Below, one piece after another: positions 35,143 to 47,117 of a stretch of 64,000 nucleotides of DNA. The DNA comes from Janibacter terrae NBRC 107853 (lineage in GTDB: Bacteria; Actinomycetota; Actinomycetes; Actinomycetales; Dermatophilaceae): NCBI RefSeq assembly GCF_001591405.1, contig NZ_BCUV01000007.1, positions 806,001 through 870,000 of the forward strand, written 5' to 3'. A program made the translations under genes and the position numbers. Every line of letters starts with the position of its first letter. Position 1 is the stretch's first letter. Under the pieces are notes generated by a model. That model was not told the origin of the DNA. It did not search any database and worked only from the letters and a program-made list of their open reading frames with translations.

Positions 35143-35148
35143 ATCGTA
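35143..35148 (-). promoter_or_regulatory. Putative -10 element of the cyclophilin gene
   Basis: TACGAT on the minus strand, 7 nt before the start at 35135. It overlaps the alternative upstream ATG, which argues against that start. Confidence 0.4.
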
Positions 35149-35252
35149 GACACGGACGAAGGGGGGATGTGGCGCCCCCCACGCCTCCTCGGTTTCCCTG
35201 TCCGCCGATCCGGTGCAGGATGGGGGAGGTACCCGACTGCGCAGGAGGAAGA

Positions 35253-36233
35253 GTGTTCAAGCAGAACAACAAGGTCGAGACCGGGCGCGTACGCGCCCAC
35301 GAGACCGCCGAGTCCGCATCCCTGAAGGTCCACGAGATCATCGACAGGATGGCCGAGCACGGTGAGACGGGTGCCGAGCGGGCCCACGTGCTGCGCGCTG
35401 CCGCCACCGAGCAGGCCGCCGCCACCCGCGAGAGCGCCGCCGCGCACGCCGCCGAGCTGCGCGCGCAGGCTCACGAGGCCCGCAAGCAGGCCGTCAAGGA
35501 CGCCAAGAAGGGCAAGAAGGCCGCGCGCAAGCGGGGCAAGAAGGCCGGCAAGGAGGTCCACGACCTGCGCGACACCCTCGTGGACGACGTGCTGCCCAAG
35601 GTCACCGCGACCGCGACGACCCTGGCCGCGGCCGGTGTCGCCGCCGGGCGCAAGGCCGCCGACGAGGCCGCCACCCGCGCGCCCGAGGTGGTCGCCGCCC
35701 TGCGTGACGAGCAGGACCCCCGCATGGCCCTCGCCGCCGCCAAGGGGGAGCGGCCCCGCACGAAGCGTCGTGGCCTGAAGTTCCTGCTCCTCGCCCTCGT
35801 GGCCGGTGGCATCGCCGCCTTCGTCGCGAAGCAGAAGCAGGCGCCGAAGAAGGACCCGTGGGCGGTCCCCGCCGGCGACCCGTACAAGGCCCCGACGACC
35901 GGGCGGGAGTCGACCGTCGCCGCCCCGGCCGCGGCTCCGCTCGCGGAGAAGTCCGACAGCGCGCCCGCCCCGGCGAGCGACCCGCTGGCCGCGCCGACGG
36001 CGCTCGACCAGGACCCGCTGGCGGCACCGGCCACCCCGGTCGACGACACCCCGGAGGCCCGTGCCCAGAGCGCGGACGCCGACGCCGCCGAGGGCAGCGA
36101 CGCCTGGAGCTCCGCGCGTGACTGGGCGGACAACTCGTCCATCCCGTCCGTCTCGGGGACCTCCGAGGGCACCGACCTGTCCACCGAGCACCTCGGTGGC
36201 GACCTGCCGGCCGAGGGTGACACCAAGGCCTGA
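35253..36233 (+). CDS. Ala-rich single-pass membrane protein (DUF5324-like)
   Basis: 326-residue protein. The first about 170 residues are helical and Ala/Lys/Glu-rich, with a strongly basic stretch (KKGKKAARKRGKKAGKE). One membrane helix follows (GLKFLLLALVAGGIAAFVA), then an acidic, Pro/Ala-rich tail with DPWAVPAGDPYKAP. The location beside cyclophilin and rhomboid genes matches DUF5324 proteins of streptomycetes; the assignment is by context and composition. AGGAGG lies 4 nt before the GTG at 35253. Function unknown. Confidence 0.75.
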   Translation: MFKQNNKVETGRVRAHETAESASLKVHEIIDRMAEHGETGAERAHVLRAAATEQAAATRESAAAHAAELRAQAHEARKQAVKDAKKGKKAARKRGKKAGKEVHDLRDTLVDDVLPKVTATATTLAAAGVAAGRKAADEAATRAPEVVAALRDEQDPRMALAAAKGERPRTKRRGLKFLLLALVAGGIAAFVAKQKQAPKKDPWAVPAGDPYKAPTTGRESTVAAPAAAPLAEKSDSAPAPASDPLAAPTALDQDPLAAPATPVDDTPEARAQSADADAAEGSDAWSSARDWADNSSIPSVSGTSEGTDLSTEHLGGDLPAEGDTKA

Positions 36234-36238
36234 GCCCC

Positions 36239-36290
36239 GCACGACGAAGGGGAGGTCCCACCGTGCGGTGGGACCTCCCCTTCGTCGTGC
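36239..36290. terminator. 24-bp perfect-stem terminator with inverted CGAAGGGG copies
   Basis: Arms 36239-36262 and 36267-36290 are exact complements around GTGC; each arm includes GCACGACGAAGGGGAGG or its complement. It separates the convergent DUF5324-like and hydrolase genes. Confidence 0.85.
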
Positions 36291-36296
36291 CCGGAC

Positions 36297-37127
36297 CTAC
36301 GCCAGGAAGTCCCCGACGAGCCGGTTGAACCCCTCGGCGTGCTCGATCTGCACCCAGTGGCCGCACTGGCCGAAGCTGTGCAGCTCCGACTGCTCGATGA
36401 GCTCGTGCAGGCGCAGCGAGGTGCTGAGCGGGATGACCTCGTCGTCGCGGCCGTGGATCACGAGCGTGGGCTGCGTCAGCTCGCGGATGTACTGGTCGGG
36501 CACGGTGAGCGCCTCGACCGAGCGCTGCCGCGGCGCCGGGAACATCGCGCTGAAGGCCTCGTGCACGCCCGGGCGCGTCGCGGCCGCGAGGCGGATCTTC
36601 GCCAGGTCCTCGGTGAGCCGGGACTTGTCGTACGCGAAGAGGTCCATGAGGTCGATCATGTTGGGCAGGCTGGGCTCGAAGCCCCACACCCGGTCCAGGC
36701 CCTCGGTGATCTCGAAGGGGACGCCCGCGGCACCCATGAGGACGAGCTTGGAGACCCGCTCGGGGTGGTGCACGGCGACGTTGAGGGCGAGCGCCCCGCC
36801 GAAGCTGTTGCCGACGACCGCGACCCGCTCCAGGCCGAGCGCGTCGAGCAGACCGACGAGGTGCTCGGTCCAGGTCGCGAGGTCGTAGGTGACGCCGTCC
36901 GGCCGCTCGGTGTAGCCGAAGCCGAGGATGTCGGGAGCGATGACGCGGTAGCGCTCGCCGAGGACCGGCAGGACGCCGCGCCAGTTGGCCCAGGCGCTGA
37001 CGCCCGGCCCGGAGCCGTGGATCAGCAGGACCGGGTCGCCCGCCCCCACGTCGTGGTAGTTGGTGGCGATGCCGTTGACGTCGATCGTCTCGGCAATCTC
37101 TGGGTTGGCGGTCTCGACAGAGGTCAT
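36297..37127 (-). CDS. dmpD: Alpha/beta hydrolase, likely 2-hydroxymuconic semialdehyde hydrolase
   Basis: 276-residue C-C bond hydrolase of the meta-cleavage type. LLIHGSGPGVSAWANWR supplies the oxyanion region, the nucleophile Ser is in VVGNSFGGALALN, Asp in IHGRDDEVIPL and His in FGQCGHWVQIEHAE. The GSGPGVSAWANW signature is typical of DmpD/XylF/TodF. It would convert 2-hydroxymuconic semialdehyde to 2-oxopent-4-enoate and formate, the only step missing from the cluster at 47-62 kb. It stands alone here between the tRNA-Ala and DUF5324 regions. TAGATT lies 7 nt before the ATG. Confidence 0.8.
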   Translation of the reverse strand: MTSVETANPEIAETIDVNGIATNYHDVGAGDPVLLIHGSGPGVSAWANWRGVLPVLGERYRVIAPDILGFGYTERPDGVTYDLATWTEHLVGLLDALGLERVAVVGNSFGGALALNVAVHHPERVSKLVLMGAAGVPFEITEGLDRVWGFEPSLPNMIDLMDLFAYDKSRLTEDLAKIRLAAATRPGVHEAFSAMFPAPRQRSVEALTVPDQYIRELTQPTLVIHGRDDEVIPLSTSLRLHELIEQSELHSFGQCGHWVQIEHAEGFNRLVGDFLA

Positions 37128-37134
37128 ACCCCGC

Positions 37135-37140
37135 AATCTA
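37135..37140 (-). promoter_or_regulatory. Putative -10 element of the meta-cleavage hydrolase gene
   Basis: TAGATT on the minus strand ends 7 nt before the ATG at 37127. A GGTCAT/ATGACC inverted pair (37122-37127 and 37144-37149) brackets it and could be an operator. Confidence 0.4.
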
Positions 37141-37156
37141 GGGATGACCCGGATAC

Positions 37157-37197
37157 GACGAAGGGGGTGAACCGCAGCGCGGAACACCCCCTTCGTC
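37157..37197. terminator. Hairpin terminator downstream of tRNA-Ala
   Basis: 13-bp arms GACGAAGGGGGTG and complement with a 15-nt loop. It follows the leftward tRNA-Ala gene and is built of inverted copies of the abundant CGAAGGGG word. Confidence 0.7.
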
Positions 37198-37202
37198 CTC
37201 GG

Positions 37203-37275
37203 TGGAGGCGATCGGACTCGAACCGACAACCCCCTGCTTGCAAAGCAGGTGCGCTACCAATTGCGCCACGCCCCC
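37203..37275 (-). tRNA. tRNA-Ala (anticodon TGC)
   Basis: 73-nt tRNA with anticodon loop TTTGCAA, T loop GGTTCGAGTCC and the G3-U70 acceptor pair that marks alanine tRNAs. CCA is not encoded. It follows the DLW-39-like gene on the same strand. Confidence 0.95.
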
Positions 37276-37288
37276 GAGGGCTGGTGGA

Positions 37289-37468
37289 TCAGGTGGGACG
37301 GTCGCTGGCGGCCGCCCATGCGGCGCCGGTCGCGGAGGAGGACTTCGGTGCGTTGCCCATGCGGCTGGTGGCGGCGTGCAGGTCCTTCTCGGAACGCTGC
37401 TGCTCGATCCTGTGCCGCGCGTACACCGCGCCGGCTGCTGCCGCGACGAGTACGAGGACCTTCTTCAT
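37289..37468 (-). CDS. Small DLW-39-like protein between tRNA-Ile and tRNA-Ala
   Basis: 59-residue protein, MKKVLVLVAAAAGAVYARHR followed by IEQQRSEKDLHAATSRMG. One N-terminal hydrophobic segment with a basic end is followed by an amphipathic stretch. The position between these two tRNA genes downstream of gyrA matches the actinobacterial DLW-39 family; here the name-giving tryptophan is histidine (DLH), and a Ser/Ala-rich extension adds about 20 residues. A GGAGAG ribosome binding site lies just upstream. Function unknown; probably a membrane microprotein. Confidence 0.8.
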   Translation of the reverse strand: MKKVLVLVAAAAGAVYARHRIEQQRSEKDLHAATSRMGNAPKSSSATGAAWAAASDRPT

Positions 37469-37494
37469 GGATCTCTCCTCACCGTCGAAAGTGG

Positions 37495-37568
37495 TGGGCC
37501 CAGGAGGACTTGAACCTCCGACCTCTTCGTTATCAGCGAAGCGCTCTAACCGCCTGAGCTATGGGCCC
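37495..37568 (-). tRNA. tRNA-Ile (anticodon GAT)
   Basis: 74-nt tRNA with acceptor GGGCCCA/TGGGCCC, anticodon loop CTGATAA and T loop GGTTCAAGTCC. CCA is not encoded. First gene of the tRNA-Ile, DLW-39-like, tRNA-Ala unit. Confidence 0.95.
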
Positions 37569-37605
37569 GTGCTGCGCCGTGGACCTCTCCGTGGCGCGAC
37601 GCCCG

Positions 37606-37611
37606 AGATTA
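37606..37611 (-). promoter_or_regulatory. Putative -10 element of the tRNA-Ile unit
   Basis: TAATCT on the minus strand lies 37 nt before the 5' end of tRNA-Ile, in a spacer otherwise without genes. Confidence 0.3.
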
Positions 37612-37618
37612 CCCCACA

Positions 37619-37647
37619 CCTGCCGCCACCACCAAAACGGCGGCAGG
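37619..37647. terminator. Hairpin after the DUF3566 gene
   Basis: CCTGCCGCC and GGCGGCAGG (9 bp) around an 11-nt loop; on the minus strand it ends the gyrB-gyrA-DUF3566 transcript. Confidence 0.6.
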
Positions 37648-37657
37648 CCGGGGGGAA

Positions 37658-38124
37658 TCAGTCGTCGGTCAGCGTCATGTGCACGCCGCCGACGAGGCTG
37701 GCGACGATGTTGTAGAGGAAGGCGCCGAGGGTCGCGATGGCCGTCAGCAGGAAGACGTCGACGACCGCCAGGACGATCGACAGGGACAGCACGCGGCCGA
37801 AGCCGAGGAAGTCCATGACGTCGAAGGTCTCACCGGAGCCGTCGCCGATGATCTGGCCGGCCAGCTCGTTGACGGAGTCGAAGACCCCCATCGCCGAGAG
37901 CAGGCCCCACATCACGCCGGTCATGACGACCATGGCGATGCCCATGGCCACCGAGACGAGGAAGCCGACCTTCATCACGGAGAAGGGGTCGACCCGCGAG
38001 ACCATGAGCTTCACACGTCGGCCGGCCCTCGGGGCCGGACGGGCCGCGCTGCCGGACGGGGCGCGGCGGGGCGTCTGGGACGGGCCGGCGGCCGTGCGCA
38101 CGGCCGTGGTGTCTCCTGTCGGGC

Positions 38125-38128
<4 letters not shown>
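37658..38128 (-). CDS. DUF3566 membrane protein downstream of gyrA
   Basis: 156-residue protein. After a disordered Pro/Arg-rich start comes the DUF3566 core: [29 protein letters not shown] (first helix), then [30 protein letters not shown] (second helix). It follows gyrA in many Actinobacteria, and its function is unknown. The GTG start overlaps the gyrA stop by 4 nt, so it is translationally coupled. Confidence 0.9.
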
Positions 38129-40716
<2,588 letters not shown>

Positions 40717-40796
40717 GGTCTGCAGGTCACCTCGGGGTCGTGGCCGAAGGGGGCGGAGGCGGGTTCGGGGCCAGCTCCGCGGTTCTCGGGGGGGCA

Positions 40797-40819
40797 CTCG
40801 GGGGGCGGAGCCCCCCGAG
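40797..40819. terminator. Hairpin between gyrB and gyrA
   Basis: CTCGGGGGGC and GCCCCCCGAG with a GGA loop start 3 nt after the gyrB stop. Being inside an operon, it may attenuate gyrA expression or protect an mRNA end. Confidence 0.55.
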
Positions 40820-40822
40820 GGT

Positions 40823-42934
<2,112 letters not shown>

Positions 42935-42983
42935 TTACCGCGGGCTGGCCCCATGGGGCTGGCGCCGCGGCCTCAACCCCCCG

Positions 42984-42989
42984 ATTCTA
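42984..42989 (-). promoter_or_regulatory. Putative -10 element of gyrB
   Basis: TAGAAT on the minus strand, 79 nt before the gyrB start. The remaining spacer up to 43175 holds no other feature that I can recognise. Confidence 0.35.
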
Positions 42990-43175
42990 CCCCGCGCCCC
43001 CTCTCCACGAAGCATCATGCACGCCCCGTGGCGGCCGCTCTCGGCGCGGGAGGGACGGTCGGACGACTCCCCACACGTGTCCCGGCCCCCGCGGCGCTCT
43101 CATCGCCGCCTGCGGGCGTCGTCGACGGGGAGGGCTCCCCATCGCGGATCCGGGTGGCCTCACGAGGGTCGAAGC

Positions 43176-43832
43176 ATGACGACAACGCACCGCTCCCGTG
43201 TCCTCGCCGCCCTGGCCGGCGCCGCCGTCCTCGCCCTCTCCGCCTGCGGCGGGGACGGCACGAGCGACGAGTCGAGCGCCGCCACCACGTCCTCCGCCGA
43301 GTCCTCGGCCGAGTCCACCCCCGAGGCCGAGTCAGCGACGGCGACCCAGGCCGGCGTCGCCTTCGACGTGCCCGAGGGCTGGACCGTCGTCGACCCGGCC
43401 AAGATCGCCGACGGCAGCCAGCAGGCGCCCCAGGCCCTCGAGGACTCGGCGGAACGGCAGGGCACCACGGCCAAGGAGCTCGTCGCGCAGGTGGCGGAGT
43501 CCGTCGACGTCATGGTCATCGGTGACACGGAGCAGGGCTTCGGCAACAACGTCAACGTCGTCGCCTCGCCGGCGATGCCCACCGAGGCCGACATGACGTC
43601 GCAGCTGGAGGGGATCGGCGCCAAGGTCGGCCAGATCGACGAGACGGGCACCGAGCTCGGCGCGGCCCTCGACAGCAGCTACACCATGGGCCAGGGCTCT
43701 CAGCAGTTCCACGCCCGGATGCTCGCCGTGCCGACCGATGCCGGCGCCGCGATGATCACCGTCTCGGCCGGCTCTCAGGACACCGCCGACGAGGTCGCGG
43801 AGACGATCATCGACTCGGTCACGACCTCCTGA
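43176..43832 (+). CDS. Lipoprotein of unknown function
   Basis: 218-residue secreted protein. The signal peptide ends in the lipobox LSAC (Cys about residue 24), then a Ser/Glu/Thr-rich linker leads to a compact domain beginning VAFDVPEGWTVVDPAKI. The C-terminus has MITVSAGSQDTADEVAETIIDSV. The layout resembles LpqN/DUF1795-like lipoproteins, but I cannot assign a family with certainty. Located between gyrB and the beta-lactamase-like gene. Confidence 0.75.
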   Translation: MTTTHRSRVLAALAGAAVLALSACGGDGTSDESSAATTSSAESSAESTPEAESATATQAGVAFDVPEGWTVVDPAKIADGSQQAPQALEDSAERQGTTAKELVAQVAESVDVMVIGDTEQGFGNNVNVVASPAMPTEADMTSQLEGIGAKVGQIDETGTELGAALDSSYTMGQGSQQFHARMLAVPTDAGAAMITVSAGSQDTADEVAETIIDSVTTS

Positions 43833-43842
43833 TCCGCCCCGC

Positions 43843-44721
43843 TCAGCGGCAGGTGCCGACCGGCAGTCCGTCGCGGTGCCCCCGCAGGGCCGCGACGAGC
43901 TCGTCGGCGATCGCCGTGCCCTGCTCGTGGGTCCCGGTCCGCACCTGCAGGGTCACGGCGGTGTCCCCCTTCGTCCCGGGCACGATGCCCAGCTGCCGCA
44001 CGACGTACCCGCCCGGCGTCGACCCCCAGCCACCCTTGTAGCGCGCACCCCTGATGCCCCCCAGCCCCCAGCGCTGGCCGTCGGAGACCCGGCCCATCGC
44101 GTCGGTGACCGACGCCGACCCGGTCAGGCACGGCAGGGCGGCGGTGAAGCGGGTCTGGGCCGTGAGCGCCCACGACGACTGGCCGAAGGGGGAGTACCCC
44201 GGGACGGTGACCTCGGCCGGGACGTCGGTGGTCCGGTCCCCGACACGTCGCAGCTGGGTGCCCACCGCCTCGCTCGCGCGGCTGCCGCCGCCGAGGCGCT
44301 CCCAGAGCCGGGTCGCCGCCTCGTTGTCCGAGGCGCGCAGCGCCCGGTCGATGTCATCCGCCATCTCGTCGCCGTGCCCGGCGCGGACGACGGCGAGGGC
44401 CAAGGGGACCTTGATGGTCGACCAGGCGACGAGACGGGTGGGGTCGCCGACGACGTGGGGCCTGCCCTTCGTCCCGACGGGCGCCCAGGCCACGGCGACC
44501 TCGGAGTCGGGGTGCTGCCGGGCGACCCGCTCGAGGGCGGCGTCCAGGCGACGGGCGTCCGGGCGCGTCGGTGTCCTCGTGGACGAGGGCCGGGCCGTCG
44601 TGGCCGCGGACGTGGGGCTGGCCGTCGTCGCGGGTGGCGTCGGTGCGACCTCCCGGGTGCACGCCGAGGCGGGGAGGAGGCCGAGCAGCAGGGCGCTCAC
44701 CCCGACGAGCGGCAGGCGCAC
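43843..44721 (-). CDS. Class A beta-lactamase-like serine hydrolase lipoprotein
   Basis: 292-residue lipoprotein (lipobox PASAC) with a Thr/Pro-rich linker. The penicillin-recognising fold is indicated by SxxK as WSTIKVPLA, SDN as RASDNEAATRL and the third motif as YKGGWGSTPGG (KGG where beta-lactamases have KTG or KSG). No Glu166-type omega loop is evident, so real beta-lactamase activity is doubtful; a peptidoglycan hydrolase-like or scaffolding role is equally possible. The GTG at 44721 follows the upstream stop by one base; a longer ATG form would overlap that gene. Confidence 0.75.
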   Translation of the reverse strand: MRLPLVGVSALLLGLLPASACTREVAPTPPATTASPTSAATTARPSSTRTPTRPDARRLDAALERVARQHPDSEVAVAWAPVGTKGRPHVVGDPTRLVAWSTIKVPLALAVVRAGHGDEMADDIDRALRASDNEAATRLWERLGGGSRASEAVGTQLRRVGDRTTDVPAEVTVPGYSPFGQSSWALTAQTRFTAALPCLTGSASVTDAMGRVSDGQRWGLGGIRGARYKGGWGSTPGGYVVRQLGIVPGTKGDTAVTLQVRTGTHEQGTAIADELVAALRGHRDGLPVGTCR

Positions 44722-44722
44722 G

Positions 44723-45601
44723 TCAGTAGAGGATGACGACGGCGTTGTCACCGCCGGTGCAGCGGGTGACCGCCGCCCCGCTGCAGGTCATCGTGTAGGT
44801 CTTGTCGGTCACCGGGCTGCGCACCTCGAGCGTGGCGCGCCCGTCCTCGGGGGCCTCGGCGAGGTAGGCGTCGCGCACGACCGCGGCGAACTCGCAGCTG
44901 GTGACCTGGGTGCCCCGGGCGACCGAGGTGCCGTCCTTGGGGCCGGCGCACCGGCTCGCGCCCGCCGGCAGCTGACCGGTGCGGGCGGACGAGGACGACG
45001 AGGACGACGAGGACGGCGGAGGCGTCGACGACGTGGACGGCGGTGTCGCACCCGACGACGTCGAGTCCGGCGGCGTGCCCGGCTCGGTGACCGTCGTGGA
45101 CTGCGCGACCGGCTCGTCGCCGCCGCCCAGGGTCATGACGAGCCCGCCGACGCAGAGCCCACCGAGGAGGACGCCACCGACGAGCATGGCGACGAGGGCG
45201 AGCGGGGACACCGAGCGACCCGGGTGGCCCGGCTCGCGGTACGGCTGGGGCTCGTCGCGCGCAGGCCCGGCAGACGGGACCGGCTGCCAGGTGCTGCCGT
45301 GGCCGCCATCGGCGCGCTGCGGGGGCGCGCTCTCGGGCTCGGGTGCCCACCAGGCCTCGGGGACGGCGCCGTGGGGCGTCGGCTCGGGCGTGATCGGGGG
45401 GAGCACCTCGGCGGCCTGGGTGGCCTCCGGGTCGGCCTCGGGCCGGGCCGGGGCCATGGCTCGGGTCGTCTCGTCGTCGGCATCGGCGAAGGGGGTTCCC
45501 GCCGGCTGGTCGGGCGCGGGGCCCATCCGACCGGACGGGGTGGGGTCGCCGAAGAAGTCGTCGAAGGCGTCGCCGCCCCGCGGGCTCTCCGGACCGCTCA
45601 T
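44723..45601 (-). CDS. Membrane protein with disordered N-terminus and Ser-rich linker
   Basis: 292-residue protein. Residues 1 to about 125 are acidic, Pro-rich and probably cytoplasmic and disordered. One membrane helix follows (LALVAMLVGGVLLGGLCVGGLVM), then a Ser/Thr/Pro linker with nine serines in a row. A small external domain with three cysteines closes the protein (SCEFAAVVRDAYLAEA, MTCSGAAVTRC, TGGDNAVVILY). I do not recognise the family. GAGGAG 7 nt before the ATG at 45601 supports the start. Cotranscribed with the beta-lactamase-like gene. Confidence 0.75.
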   Translation of the reverse strand: MSGPESPRGGDAFDDFFGDPTPSGRMGPAPDQPAGTPFADADDETTRAMAPARPEADPEATQAAEVLPPITPEPTPHGAVPEAWWAPEPESAPPQRADGGHGSTWQPVPSAGPARDEPQPYREPGHPGRSVSPLALVAMLVGGVLLGGLCVGGLVMTLGGGDEPVAQSTTVTEPGTPPDSTSSGATPPSTSSTPPPSSSSSSSSSARTGQLPAGASRCAGPKDGTSVARGTQVTSCEFAAVVRDAYLAEAPEDGRATLEVRSPVTDKTYTMTCSGAAVTRCTGGDNAVVILY

Positions 45602-45760
45602 GTCTGCTCTCCTCGAATGCACGTCACCGCCCCCGGGATCAAGAGCGACATCTCACGATGCCATAACGACCCGGGGAGACGGCCAATCGTCCGGCTCCGC
45701 GGAATGTCCGCGTCCCACGGCGTCGACGCCGCCCTTGCGCCCTCGCGCGTGGCCCGTCAT

Positions 45761-45776
45761 TGTAGTGAGCACTACA
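45761..45776. promoter_or_regulatory. TGTAGTG/CACTACA operator before the metallo-hydrolase gene
   Basis: A 16-bp dyad, TGTAGTGAGCACTACA, 26 nt upstream of the ATG at 45802. A close relative (13 of 16 identical) sits before the last gene at 63866-63881. A TetR-type protein is the probable ligand. Confidence 0.6.
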
Positions 45777-45801
45777 CACGCTTGGGATCAAAGGAGCTCT
45801 C

Positions 45802-47058
45802 ATGTGCGGATCCTGCACACCTGTCGTGCCCTTGGCTGACACCTCACCCGACCACCCGGACACCGGGGACACCGGGGACACCGGGGACACCCCGCCGCGC
45901 GCGGGCATCGGCAGGCGCGGCCTGCTCTACGGCGGGCTCGGGGCCTCGGCCGCCCTGACCGCCGCCCTGGCCTCGGCGGGCCCGGCCTCCGCCGCGACGG
46001 CCCGGGCACCCCGCCGGTCCGACGCCCGGATGCGCGCCGTCCTCGTGGGGACCGCGGGCGGCCCGATCTGGCCCATGGCCAGCGGCCGACGGGGGATCTG
46101 CACCGTGGTCGAGGTGGACGGCGCGCGGTACCTCGTCGACGCCGGGCACGGATCGGCGGCCGGCATGGTCGACGCCGGTGTGATGGGCCCTGCGGACGGC
46201 AAGAACGACCTCACCGCCTTCCGTGCCGGCTTCATCACCCACCTCCACTCCGACCACGTGACCGACCTGGCGACCTTCCTCGTCCAGGGCTTCATCGGTG
46301 GCGGGCTCGGTTCTCTGGAGTTACCGTTCCACGTGTATGGACCGGGCGACCGCGGCGCCCTGCCGACCGTCTTCCCACCGGGTCGACCCGCTCCGGCGCC
46401 CTTCAACCCGTCGGAGCCGACGCCCGGCACGACCTCGATGGTGCGGCAGCTGCTCGCCGCCTTCGCCACCGACGTCAACGACCGGATCTTCGACGCCGGG
46501 TCCCCGCGCATCGACCGGGTCGTGCAGGCGCACGACATCGCGCTGCCGTCGGGGATCACCGTCCCGGTCGCCGGTCCGCCGGCCCGGATGAGCCCGTTCA
46601 CCGTCCACGAGGACGACCGCGTTCGCGTCTCGGCGACGCTCGTCGACCACGGCCAGATGGCGCCGTCCTACGCCTACCGCTTCGACTCCAACCACGGCTC
46701 GATCGTCATCTCCGGCGACACGACGCTCACGCCCAACCTGCTGGAGATGGCGGACGGCAGCGACGTCCTGCTCCACGAGGTCGTCGACCACGCGAGCATC
46801 GTCGCCAGCATCGACGCGCTGCCCGTGCCGGAGGCGATCAAGGAGGCCTTCCGCAACCACATGTTCGGTGCGCACACGACCGAGGCGCAGCTGCGGGACC
46901 TGCTGCGCGAGGTCGAGGTCCGCCAGCTCGTGCTGCACCACGTCGTCCCGGGCGAGCTGCCTCGGGGCGGCTGGCAGCGCGTCGCGCAGCGCCTGGCCCG
47001 GGGCACGCGCACGCGGGTCGTGGCCGGCCAGGACAACGACGTCATCGGCACCCGCTGA
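45802..47058 (+). CDS. Tat-exported metallo-beta-lactamase-fold hydrolase
   Basis: 418-residue protein. A twin-arginine signal (GRRGLLYGGLGASAALTAAL) begins at residue 37, unusually far in, after MCGSC and a DTG repeat. The catalytic domain has the zinc motif THLHSDHVTDL, GHGSAAGMVD before it, and VISGDTTLTPN, LLHEVVDH and LVLHHVVPGEL after it. This pattern resembles RNase Z/arylsulfatase-like members; lactonase or esterase activity on an aromatic-pathway intermediate is possible. AAGGAG precedes the ATG. Convergent with the dmp lower operon. Confidence 0.8.
   Translation: MCGSCTPVVPLADTSPDHPDTGDTGDTGDTPPRAGIGRRGLLYGGLGASAALTAALASAGPASAATARAPRRSDARMRAVLVGTAGGPIWPMASGRRGICTVVEVDGARYLVDAGHGSAAGMVDAGVMGPADGKNDLTAFRAGFITHLHSDHVTDLATFLVQGFIGGGLGSLELPFHVYGPGDRGALPTVFPPGRPAPAPFNPSEPTPGTTSMVRQLLAAFATDVNDRIFDAGSPRIDRVVQAHDIALPSGITVPVAGPPARMSPFTVHEDDRVRVSATLVDHGQMAPSYAYRFDSNHGSIVISGDTTLTPNLLEMADGSDVLLHEVVDHASIVASIDALPVPEAIKEAFRNHMFGAHTTEAQLRDLLREVEVRQLVLHHVVPGELPRGGWQRVAQRLARGTRTRVVAGQDNDVIGTR
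45859..45894 (+). repeat. In-frame 9-bp minisatellite in the metallo-hydrolase gene
   Basis: GACACCGGG three times, then GACACCCCG, encoding a run of Asp-Thr-Gly. Copy number could vary between strains without a frameshift. Confidence 0.85.
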
Positions 47059-47063
47059 CACGA

Positions 47064-47107
47064 CGAGACTCCCGGACCCGCCCGAGGGCTGGGGTCCGGG
47101 AGTCTCG
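47064..47107. terminator. 16-bp hairpin between the metallo-hydrolase gene and dmpC
   Basis: CGAGACTCCCGGACCC (47064-47079) and its complement (47092-47107) around 12 nt. It separates convergent genes and can work in both directions. Confidence 0.8.
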
Positions 47108-47117
47108 CTCAGGGGCG

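Noticed and set aside
32766-35252. Continuous rightward frame leading into the DUF5324-like gene
   Set aside because: It runs through crgA and antisense to the rhomboid and cyclophilin genes without protein-like sequence. The real gene begins at the GTG at 35253 after AGGAGG.
43843-44721. Calling the class A-like protein an antibiotic-resistance beta-lactamase
   Set aside because: The third motif is KGG, no clear omega-loop Glu is seen, and it is a lipoprotein in a housekeeping context; resistance cannot be claimed.
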